The position numbers and the translations under genes were made by a program. A model generated the notes under the pieces. That model saw only the letters and a program-made list of their open reading frames with translations. It was not told the DNA's origin and did not search any database. A DNA stretch of 18,546 nucleotides from an uncultured Acidobacteriota bacterium (lineage in GTDB: Bacteria; Acidobacteriota; JAAYUB01). Shown here in pieces: positions 6,967 through 13,295 of this stretch (positions are counted from its first letter, which is position 1; each line of letters opens with the position of its first letter). Where the stretch lies: assembly GCA_937925645.1 (NCBI GenBank), contig CALAMB010000088.1, positions 1 to 18,546 on the forward strand, given 5' to 3'.

Positions 6967-7641
6967 ATGGAAGACGACCCCCAACTGAATCTGAAGACGC
7001 TGAAAGAACAGGTGTACGACCACCTGAGCCGCCAGCTCAGCCGGCAGGAGCTGCGCCCCGGAGACGCCATCAACCTGGACGCCGTCTGCCAGCGCCTCGG
7101 GGTGAGCAAGACGCCGCTGCGCGACGCGCTCATCGTGCTGGAGACGGAGGGGTTCGTCCGTTTCCTTCCCCGCCGCGGCGTCTATGTGACCGCCCTGACT
7201 CTGAACGACATCCGGGACACCTACCAGATCATCGGCGCGCTGGAAGGAAGCGCGGTGCGGGCCGCCCGCGACCGCTTCCGCTCCGCGGACGCCGCCGCGA
7301 TGGCCGGGCACAACGCGGGCATGCAGGCCGCGCTGGACCGCGACGACTTCGCCGGGTTCTATCGCCTGAACCTGGCCTTTCACGACGTTTACCTGGATCT
7401 GGCCGGCAACGCGCCCCTGAGCCGCATCGTCCACAACCTGAAAAAGCGATTGTACGACTTCCCCCGGCGGGAGGAGCTGTTCAAAGAATGGGAGTACGCG
7501 TCGGTGGACGAGCACCGGCGCATCGCCGAGCTGCTGGCGGCGGGTGACTTCGACGGCGCCGCCGCGTACGTTCGCGACGTCCACTGGTCGTTCGAGGTGC
7601 AGGAGCGGTTCATCCGAATCTACTACGCGGGGATCGAATAG
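6967..7641 (+). CDS. GntR-family (FCD) transcriptional regulator
   Basis: A 224-residue cytoplasmic regulator. The N-terminal winged helix-turn-helix (about residues 8-75) contains LRPGDAINLDAVCQRLGVSK, TPLRDAL and the wing RRGVYV. The C-terminal FCD ligand-binding domain (about 80-215) has its histidines in AFHDVYLDLAGN, DEHRRIAELLAAGD and DVHWS, which in the family hold a metal and help bind small carboxylates. I chose the ATG at 6967, with GGAGA upstream at 7-nt spacing, because the residues before it (from a TTG at 6904) show no family similarity. It is divergent from activase-hypD with a palindrome between, the classic layout for a local regulator. The ligand may be hydroxyproline or its product. 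The methyltransferase and MFS genes follow on the same strand. Confidence 0.9.
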   Translation: MEDDPQLNLKTLKEQVYDHLSRQLSRQELRPGDAINLDAVCQRLGVSKTPLRDALIVLETEGFVRFLPRRGVYVTALTLNDIRDTYQIIGALEGSAVRAARDRFRSADAAAMAGHNAGMQAALDRDDFAGFYRLNLAFHDVYLDLAGNAPLSRIVHNLKKRLYDFPRREELFKEWEYASVDEHRRIAELLAAGDFDGAAAYVRDVHWSFEVQERFIRIYYAGIE

Positions 7642-7685
7642 CGGCCCGGCCGACCGGAGCGGGGTCGTCCGCCGCTGGCGCACGT

Positions 7686-8417
7686 ATGGAACACGCACTC
7701 TACCAGGACCTGTACGACCTGGAGGACGCCCACTGGTGGCACGTCCGCAAGCGGGCCGTCTGCCTGGCCCTCCTGCGCCGCTTCGCGCCGGCGGATCGGC
7801 CGGACATTCTCGACATCGGCTGCGGCACCGGCAAGAACGTCGAGGCGTTCGGCGACCTGGGCATCGCCTGGGGGGTGGACAGTTCGCCCGAGGCGGTCCG
7901 ATTCTGCGCCGCCCGCGGCCTGGCCCGCATCCGCCAGGAGCCGGCTGAGGCGACGAGCTTCGCCGACGCCGCGTTCGACGCCGTGACCCTCCTCGACGTC
8001 CTGGAGCACACCGATGACGCCGCGGTGCTGCGGGAGGCCCGCCGGCTCCTGCGTCCGGGCGGCGCGCTGGTTGTGACCGTGCCCGCCTACCGGTGGATGT
8101 GGAGCCGGTGGGACGAGGCGGTGCACCACCGCCGCCGGTACGGACAGCGCGAGTTGCGCCGCCTCCTGGAAGCGGGGGGATTTCAACCGCTGAAGCTGTC
8201 CCACCTGCACGCGCTGCTCGTGATCCCGGCCTGGCTCGTTCGCATGGTCAAGTCGCGCCTGTTCCCGTCCGCGGAATACCCGTCGGACTTCCGGCTCTCG
8301 TCCCCGCTCGTCAACCGCCTGCTGCTGGCGCTGAGCGGAGTGGAGGCCCGGCTCCTCCTCCGGTGGTCCGTCCCCTTCGGGCTCACCCTCGTCGCCGTGG
8401 CGCGAAAGGAGGCCTGA
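7686..8417 (+). CDS. Class I SAM-dependent methyltransferase
   Basis: A 243-residue Methyltransf_11/25-type enzyme. SAM-binding motif I is ILDIGCGTGKN (about 41-51). The acidic residue of motif II is in WGVDSSPEAV, motif III is FDAVTLLDVLEHTDD, and the post-motif is RLLRPGGALVVTVPAY. The N-terminal HWWHVRKR is common in methyltransferases of envelope or polyprenol gene sets, but no such set is here. A hydrophobic stretch around 178-187 could let it touch the membrane. The ribosome-binding site is weak, and it starts 44 nt after the GntR stop, so it probably depends on read-through. The substrate is unknown and no link to hydroxyproline is evident. Confidence 0.85.
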   Translation: MEHALYQDLYDLEDAHWWHVRKRAVCLALLRRFAPADRPDILDIGCGTGKNVEAFGDLGIAWGVDSSPEAVRFCAARGLARIRQEPAEATSFADAAFDAVTLLDVLEHTDDAAVLREARRLLRPGGALVVTVPAYRWMWSRWDEAVHHRRRYGQRELRRLLEAGGFQPLKLSHLHALLVIPAWLVRMVKSRLFPSAEYPSDFRLSSPLVNRLLLALSGVEARLLLRWSVPFGLTLVAVARKEA

Positions 8418-8420
8418 CGC

Positions 8421-9743
8421 GTGGACGGCCGTCCGCCTAGCCGCTCCGCGGGCGCCTGGCTCGACCCGGCCAGCCGCCGGCACCGCTTCGCCGTGCTCTT
8501 CATCGTGGCGCTGGTGCCGCTGGGCATCACCTTCGCTTTCGACATCTTCGGCGCCATCGCCCCGACACTGGTGGAGGAACTGGGCGCCGCCCGCAGCACC
8601 GTGGCCACCTTCTACACTCTCTACTCGGGCGCCGCCATCCTGTCGCTGCTGGTGGTGGGACTGGCCATCGACCGCCTGGGCCTCCGCCGCGCCGGACTGC
8701 TGTTCCTGGGCCTGGTGGTCGCGGGCGCGGGCCTGGCCGCGGCGGCGCCGTCGCTTCCCCTGATGCTCGCCGGCCGGTTCCTGTTCGGATGCGGCGCCGA
8801 GTCGGTTCACGTGGTGCTCCTCACCGTCGGCGCCCGCTGGTTCCGCGGCCGGGAGCTGGCGCTGGCCATGGGGATCGTGATCGCCTTCGGCCGGCTGGGG
8901 AGCATCCTGAGCTTCAACTCCGGCGAGCTGCTGGCCGCTTCATTGGGCGGACACCGGCCGGCGCTTGCCGTGGCCGCCGGTTTGTGCGGGCTGTCGCTCC
9001 TGCTGTTCCTGGCGTACTGCCTCCTGGACCGCCGCGCCGAGCGGCTCGGGGCGCTCGAGGCGACTCGCGGCGGCACGCGCTTCGCTTGGGGGGACCTTCG
9101 CGCCCTGCCCCGCGTGTACTGGCTGCTGACGCTGCTGTGCGTGGCCTTCTACTCGGCGATCTTCCCCTTCACCGCGCTGGCCACTGACCTGTTCGCCGAC
9201 CGGTGGCATATCCCCCGCGTGGCCGCGGCCGAAGGCGGCCTCGCCCTCCGCCTCGGCGCCAACTTCCTCCACCTGTTCGGCACCGCCGGCGGGCTGGCGT
9301 CACTGTTGACTCTGAGCTCGATGGTGTTCGCCCCCCTGGCCGGCGCCTGGGTGGACCGCCGCGGCGGCCGCGTCGCCCTGCTCACGGCCGGACCGCTGCT
9401 TCAGATGCCCGCGTTCCTGCTCATGGCGCTCACCGGCATCCACCCCCTCGGCCCGATGCTGCTCCTGGCGGCGGCGTTCGTGCTCCTGCCGGCGGCGTTC
9501 TGGCCGTCGCTGGCCCTGGTGGTGGACCCGCGCCGCACGGGCGTCGCCTTCGGCCTGACCATGATGGTCCAGAACATCGGGCTGGCGCTCTTCCCCCTGC
9601 TCAACGGCTGGCTGCGGGACGCCACCGGCTCCTACCAGGCGAGTCTGCTCATGTTTGCCGCGCTGGGCGCCGTCGCCCTGGCCCTCGCCCTGTGGGTGTG
9701 GCGGGAAGACGCCCTGACGGGCGGCGCACTTCGGAAACGGTGA
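8421..9743 (+). CDS. Major facilitator superfamily transporter
   Basis: A 440-residue membrane protein with the alternating hydrophobic helices of a 12-TM MFS carrier. The N-half helices begin at about residue 25. The cytoplasmic loop between TM2 and TM3 is LAIDRLGLRRAG, a form of the MFS motif A (GxLxDRxGRR), and it recurs in the C-half as AGAWVDRRGGRVALL. The start is GTG at 8421, with a strong AAAGGAGG 8 nt upstream that overlaps the end of the methyltransferase gene; the two coding regions are only 3 nt apart. The substrate cannot be read from the sequence. Its position behind the GntR regulator makes an amino-acid or carboxylate substrate possible but unproven. Confidence 0.88.
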   Translation: MDGRPPSRSAGAWLDPASRRHRFAVLFIVALVPLGITFAFDIFGAIAPTLVEELGAARSTVATFYTLYSGAAILSLLVVGLAIDRLGLRRAGLLFLGLVVAGAGLAAAAPSLPLMLAGRFLFGCGAESVHVVLLTVGARWFRGRELALAMGIVIAFGRLGSILSFNSGELLAASLGGHRPALAVAAGLCGLSLLLFLAYCLLDRRAERLGALEATRGGTRFAWGDLRALPRVYWLLTLLCVAFYSAIFPFTALATDLFADRWHIPRVAAAEGGLALRLGANFLHLFGTAGGLASLLTLSSMVFAPLAGAWVDRRGGRVALLTAGPLLQMPAFLLMALTGIHPLGPMLLLAAAFVLLPAAFWPSLALVVDPRRTGVAFGLTMMVQNIGLALFPLLNGWLRDATGSYQASLLMFAALGAVALALALWVWREDALTGGALRKR

Positions 9744-9960
9744 GTCGGTGAATCGGGAGACGGGAGACGGGAGACGGGAGACGACCGACGGGAGACGTAA
9801 CACGTAAAACGTAAGACGTAAGACGGGAAGCATCAGATGAACGGGAAGACCCGAACCCCGAATTCCGATGTCCGATTTCCGAAGTCCGTCGGTTGGGAAC
9901 GAGCCTCTAGCCTCGATCACGATCACGATTATGAATTACGATTACTCAGTTACTCCCGAT
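9744..9960. repeat. Short-period tandem and quasi-tandem repeats after the MFS gene
   Basis: Four exact 7-bp GGGAGAC units run from 9755 to 9782. A further GGGAGAC, then ACGTAA-type 9-10 bp units (ACGTAACACGTAAAACGTAAGACGTAAGACG), fill about 9788-9825. CCGAATTCCGATGTCCGATT-like 8-bp words follow at about 9856-9885. Next come the 19-mer shared with 394-412 (at 9896) and GATCACGATTACG-like words at 9914-9950. There is no coding potential on either strand beyond accidental open frames. Confidence 0.7.
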
Positions 9961-9977
9961 TTTCTGCCAATTTTTAG

Positions 9978-10061
9978 CAGGATTTTCGCCGCGCCTTCGG
10001 CACGGTCGCCTACACCATCATCGACCAGCACCAGCCAACCTTTCCCGACGAAAGTAGCCAG
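9978..10061 (+). pseudogene. Possible short coding remnant, unidentified
   Basis: Starting after an in-frame TAG at 9975-9977, about 28 codons read DFRRAFGTVAYTIIDQHQPT then FPDESS before running into the hairpin element. Every codon from GCC TTC GGC onward is GC-ending, as in the real genes of this window and unlike the surrounding AT-rich repeats. I do not recognise the family. It may be a leftover of a lost gene or chance. Confidence 0.25.
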
Positions 10062-10246
10062 GCGCAGCCCCGCGAACGCGGGGCAGCGCCTGGAAGGCCA
10101 AATAGGTGAAGCGCCGCGCCCCGGGTACGGGGCGCGAGGAAAGAGTGTCGGCGGACTCAAGCTTCTCCGCGCCCCTGTTCAGGGGCGCGCCGTGAAAAAA
10201 TAGTCGGCTTTCCAGGCGCTGCCCGGCTTCGCCGGGCGGCGCCTGG
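10058..10246. repeat. Four-hairpin nested palindromic element
   Basis: Four GC-rich hairpins lie in mirror order. H1 (10058-10093) is CCAGGCGC-a-GCCCCGCG / CGCGGGGC-a-GCGCCTGG. H2 (10115-10136) is CGCGCCCCG-GGTA-CGGGGCGCG. H3 (10168-10189) is CGCGCCCCTG-TT-CAGGGGCGCG. H4 (10212-10246) is CCAGGCGC-t-GCCCGGC-TTC-GCCGGGC-g-GCGCCTGG. H1 and H4 share the outer stem but differ in the inner stem; H2 and H3 share CGCGCCCC. The flanks also mirror: TAGCCAGGCGC before H1 matches GCGCCTGGCTA after H4, and TGGAAGGCC after H1 matches GGCTTTCCA before H4. The whole block is thus a large imperfect palindrome in the spacer between two convergent transcription units. It resembles a REP/BIME-like or MITE-like element or a structured RNA. 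No transposase is nearby. Confidence 0.8.
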
Positions 10247-10260
10247 CTATTGTCTTTGAA

Positions 10261-10467
10261 GCTGGACGGGCTTGCCGGAGATCCGGCATCGCGGCACGGA
10301 GATGGAATTTACGATCATGCCCACTGGGTTCCGGCTCCGCCGGGTTGGGATCACGATTACGATCACGATGACGAATTACGAGCACGACGATCTCGGAACT
10401 CCTATCTCCTATCCCCTATCCCCTATCTCCGTTCACTGTTCACCGTTCACTGTTTACTGATCGGGGC
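10261..10467. repeat. Second block of short quasi-repeats
   Basis: No gene is evident. GATCACGATTACGATCACGATGACGAATTACGA-type words (about 10350-10380) mirror in style those at 9914-9950 on the other side of the hairpin element. They are followed by CCTATC/CCCTATC units (about 10402-10430) and GTTCACTGTTCACC-type 10-bp units (about 10431-10457), ending next to the SDR stop codon. I see no T-tailed hairpin terminating the SDR operon. Confidence 0.6.
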
Positions 10468-11259
10468 TCACATCACGCTGCGCATCTGCCCGCCGTCCAC
10501 GAGCAGGGTGGCGCCGGTGATGTAGGCGGCCGCGTCGGAGAGCAGGAACACCGCCGCCCGGGCATACTCGTCGGGCACGCCGTAGCGCCCCAGCGGGATG
10601 GCGGCGTGGTACCGCGCCTGCACGTCGGCGACGGCGAGGCCCTGCCGCTCGGCGTTGACCCGGTCCAGGTGGCGGACGCGGTCGGTGTCGATCCGCCCCG
10701 GCATCAGGTTGTTCACGCGGATCTTGTCCCCGGCCAATTCCACGGCCAGCGTCTTGGCCAGCGCAGGAACCGCGGCCCGGACGACGTTGGAGAGCGTCAG
10801 GTTGGGGATGGGCTCGCGCACCGACGACGACGTGGAGAAGACGATGCTGCCGCCGCCGCGCGTCCGCATCAGCGGCGCCACCGCCCGCACCAGGCGCACG
10901 CCGCTGAGCACCAGCAGCGCGAACGCGTCCTGCCACGCTCGGTCGTCGAAGGCGAAGAACCCGCCCGCCGGCGGCCCGCCGGTGTTGACGAACAGGCCGT
11001 CCACGCCGCCGAAGGCGTCGCCGGTCGCCCGCACCCAGCCGTCAATGGCCTCGGCCGAACGCAGGTCCGCCGGCACCGGCAGCATCTCGGCGCCGGTCTC
11101 CTCCCGGATGCGGTCGCCGGCGGCTGCGATGGCCGCCTCGTCGCTCGACGCCATGGACACCCGTGCGCCCTCGGCCGCCAGCGCCCGCGCCACCGCGCGC
11201 CCCAGCCCGCGACTCGCGCCGCCCACCATGAACACCTTGCCGGCCAGTCCTAGATCCAT
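10468..11259 (-). CDS. SDR-fold protein lacking the usual catalytic tetrad
   Basis: A 263-residue Rossmann-fold short-chain dehydrogenase/reductase-type protein. The nucleotide-binding loop is GGASRGLG (residues 13-20, in place of TGxxxGxG). VNTGG (91-95) replaces NNAG, and a serine cluster STSSS sits at 142-146. Where YxxxK is expected, LTLSNVVRAAV gives Ser157 and Arg161, so the catalytic Tyr and Lys are both missing. The C-terminal YITGATLLVDGGQ is intact and FabG-like. This matches a known divergent group of BKR-like SDRs whose activity is unclear. The ATG at 11259 has AGGAGG 4 nt upstream and overlaps the 3' end of the DHDPS-family gene by 10 nt, so translation is coupled. It may be a non-canonical reductase or a binding protein acting with that lyase. 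Confidence 0.85.
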   Translation of the reverse strand: MDLGLAGKVFMVGGASRGLGRAVARALAAEGARVSMASSDEAAIAAAGDRIREETGAEMLPVPADLRSAEAIDGWVRATGDAFGGVDGLFVNTGGPPAGGFFAFDDRAWQDAFALLVLSGVRLVRAVAPLMRTRGGGSIVFSTSSSVREPIPNLTLSNVVRAAVPALAKTLAVELAGDKIRVNNLMPGRIDTDRVRHLDRVNAERQGLAVADVQARYHAAIPLGRYGVPDEYARAAVFLLSDAAAYITGATLLVDGGQMRSVM

Positions 11260-12161
11260 GCGGCCTCCTGTTTCGTGCGGGCCCACTGCAACAGCATGTC
11301 CAGCGCCTCGCGGGTGGCGGCATCCAGCGCCGCCCCGGGCGGCCGCACCGCCGGGTGGGCGATGGCGCCCCGCCGGTGCAGCATCTCCTTGCGGATGGCC
11401 AGCCCGATTCCCTCCTGGAACTCGAACCGCATCAGAGCCACGAACGCGTAGAACGCGTCGGCCGCCTCGTCCCGCCGGCCGGCGCGAAAGCGGCCCACCA
11501 CCTCGACGAGCACCTCCGGATAGGCGAAGCCGGTCATGGCCCCGTCGGCGCCGGCGAGGAGTTCCTCCAGCAGGTACATGCCGCCCAGTCCGCCGAAGAT
11601 CGTGATCGGGTGTCCCTGGAGCTGCTCGCGGATGCGGGCGGTCTTGAACGGCGTGGGCGCGTCCTCCAGTTTGATGGCCTGCACCGCCGGCACTTCGCGG
11701 GCGATGCGGGCCAGCAGCGCCGGCTCCATGGCGTAACCCGACGCCGGCGGAAAATCCTGGAGCACGATGGGCACGTCCACCGCCGCCGCCAGCTCCCGGT
11801 AGTGACGGCAGACCGTCTCCGAATTCAGCTTCGGCATCCGCGGCGGGCTGACCATGACCGCGGCGGCGCCCGCGGCCCGGGCCGCCCGGGCGTACTCAAC
11901 GGTGGCGGCCGTACCGGCGGCCGTGGCGGTCACCACCACTGGCACGCGGCCGGCGGTGTGCGCGAGCACGGTGTCCTGGACCAACCGCCGCTCGGTGTCG
12001 GTGAGCTTGACTGCTTCGCTGGTCACGCCGAGCGCGGTCAGGCCGTTCACGCCGGCACGCAGATAGAGGTCGACGACACGCCGGAGGCTGTCGGCGTCCA
12101 CCCGGTCGTCGGGGGTGAACGGTGTGGGCAGGACCGAAAACACGCCATGAAATATCGTCAT
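11250..12161 (-). CDS. Dihydrodipicolinate synthase / N-acetylneuraminate lyase family aldolase or deaminase
   Basis: A 303-residue (beta/alpha)8 Schiff-base lyase. The Schiff-base lysine is Lys164 in AIKLEDAPTP. The carboxylate-binding loop is ALGVTSEAVKL (43-53) rather than GTTGES. The proton-relay Tyr of true DapA (YNVP) is replaced in IVLQDFPPASGY by Gln135/Asp136. It is therefore unlikely to make dihydrodipicolinate. The family also includes keto-deoxy-sugar-acid dehydratases and aldolases, and 1-pyrroline-4-hydroxy-2-carboxylate deaminase of the D-hydroxyproline route. That last activity would fit the window's theme but is not shown by any residue I can name. The ATG at 12161 has GGAGG 8 nt upstream. 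It lies 32 nt behind the phosphoesterase gene and overlaps the SDR gene, so these form one operon. Confidence 0.85.
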   Translation of the reverse strand: MTIFHGVFSVLPTPFTPDDRVDADSLRRVVDLYLRAGVNGLTALGVTSEAVKLTDTERRLVQDTVLAHTAGRVPVVVTATAAGTAATVEYARAARAAGAAAVMVSPPRMPKLNSETVCRHYRELAAAVDVPIVLQDFPPASGYAMEPALLARIAREVPAVQAIKLEDAPTPFKTARIREQLQGHPITIFGGLGGMYLLEELLAGADGAMTGFAYPEVLVEVVGRFRAGRRDEAADAFYAFVALMRFEFQEGIGLAIRKEMLHRRGAIAHPAVRPPGAALDAATREALDMLLQWARTKQEAAWI

Positions 12162-12193
12162 CCTGTTATCCTCCGCGGCATCAGGTCAGCGTT

Positions 12194-13153
12194 TCAGAAG
12201 TACTTGGCGGCCACCCGCCCGTCCGGCGTCACCACCACCATGAGCAGGTTCGGCGCCCGCGGGTTTTTGGTCAACGTGACCGAGGCGGCGTTGTATGACG
12301 CACCGGCGGGGAACGCCGCGCACGACTCGCCGCCCCGCTCGTGGAGATGTCCGTGCACGTTGATCACCGGCGGCCCGTCCGCCGGCAAGGCCTTCAGCAG
12401 CTCCGCCAGGGCCGTGTCGCCCGCCTGGCCGACGCCGACGACGAGATCCAGGGACGTGTCGGTGCGCGGCGGGCCGTGGGTCACCAGGACGACGGGTTCG
12501 CCCTGGGGCAGGAGTTGCCGGATGGAGTCGGCCGCGGCCTCGTACTGCGCCTTCTCGAGCAGGAACCCCTCGGGTGGCAGCACCCACATGGGCTTACCCG
12601 AGGCCGCCTTGAACTCCCGCAGGTGGTAACCGCCCAGTCCCACCAGGTTGACACCTTGCAGGTCGGCGGTCTTGCCGTTGAGGTCCAGCACGTTCGTGGC
12701 GCCCTTCTTGTGCAGCCGCTTCAGCGCCTCGGCGTAGACCGGTCGGATCTCCATGTGGCCGGGTATCACCAGCACCGGCACGCCCAGGGCCGCCAGCGGC
12801 CGGAGGGCTTTCTCCATCTCGGCGGCATCGGCGTCGAAGGAGGGATATACCGGCCGGACCGCGGTCAGGTCGTTCGCATAGGTGTCTCCCGCCACCACGA
12901 TCAGGTCCGGCCTGGCCGGTTTCATCTTCTCGGCCACTGCCTGGACGTTCTTGTGGTGCGCCTCGATACATGACACTACGGCGATTCGCAACACGCCGTC
13001 GTTGAAGAACGACGACGAGGTCTGCCGGATGACCGTCCCCTCCACGATGTACGTGTCGCCGTTGATGGTCACGGTGGCGGCCGTCTCCTGGCCGGCCGCC
13101 GCGCCCGCCAGCAGCATCCCCGCCGCCAGCCACAGAGCCCACGCGCGTTTCAT
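12194..13153 (-). CDS. Secreted, divergent calcineurin-like metallophosphoesterase
   Basis: A 319-residue protein with a signal peptide (KR, then a hydrophobic run to AGAAAG, cleavage near residue 20-22), so it is periplasmic or exported. The calcineurin-like phosphoesterase pattern is visible: VVAGDTYAND (Asp90, motif II), VLVIPGHME (131-135, motif III position), VLVTHGPP (His226, motif IV) and VHGHLHE (His269/His271, motif V). Two metal motifs are altered. Motif I should read SDxHG, but SCIEAHHKN (61-69) has Cys62 and Glu64. GNH(D/E) has become GHME, losing the catalytic Asn and His. A changed metal site, a different reaction or loss of catalysis are all possible. The ATG at 13153 with GGAGG 5 nt upstream was preferred over an upstream open frame lacking similarity. 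It leads the operon with the DHDPS-family and SDR genes. Confidence 0.8.
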   Translation of the reverse strand: MKRAWALWLAAGMLLAGAAAGQETAATVTINGDTYIVEGTVIRQTSSSFFNDGVLRIAVVSCIEAHHKNVQAVAEKMKPARPDLIVVAGDTYANDLTAVRPVYPSFDADAAEMEKALRPLAALGVPVLVIPGHMEIRPVYAEALKRLHKKGATNVLDLNGKTADLQGVNLVGLGGYHLREFKAASGKPMWVLPPEGFLLEKAQYEAAADSIRQLLPQGEPVVLVTHGPPRTDTSLDLVVGVGQAGDTALAELLKALPADGPPVINVHGHLHERGGESCAAFPAGASYNAASVTLTKNPRAPNLLMVVVTPDGRVAAKYF

Positions 13154-13204
13154 TGCCACCTCCAGACCGAATACAGGTTCAGCCGGATCGTGTGATCCAT
13201 CCGA

Positions 13205-13210
13205 ATTATA
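13205..13210 (-). promoter_or_regulatory. Possible -10 box for the phosphoesterase operon
   Basis: TATAAT on the minus strand, about 52 nt before the start codon. There is no good -35 hexamer at 16-18 nt. The operon needs a promoter in this gap because a terminator for the upstream tricorn gene lies just before it. Confidence 0.35.
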
Positions 13211-13233
13211 TCCAATCCAGGCCGCGGCGCCCG

Positions 13234-13268
13234 AAAAAAAACGGCGGCGCCCGCCAGGGGCGCCGCCG
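13234..13268 (-). terminator. Rho-independent terminator of the tricorn protease gene
   Basis: On the minus strand, CGGCGGCGCCC / GGGCGCCGCCG forms a perfect 11-bp stem with a 5-nt loop, followed at once by eight T residues. It begins 27 nt past the tricorn stop codon and separates that gene from the phosphoesterase operon. Confidence 0.9.
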
Positions 13269-13295
13269 GGTTGTGCGGACGGTGCGAACCCGCCG

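Noticed and set aside
10195..10246. H4 hairpin plus T6 as a terminator for the SDR operon
   Set aside because: On the minus strand the T-run comes 11 nt after the stem, too far for a standard intrinsic terminator, and it leads into another hairpin.
9942..10385. Short open frames on both strands across the hairpin element
   Set aside because: They arise from GC-rich inverted repeats and short-period words, and none shows family similarity or a ribosome-binding site.
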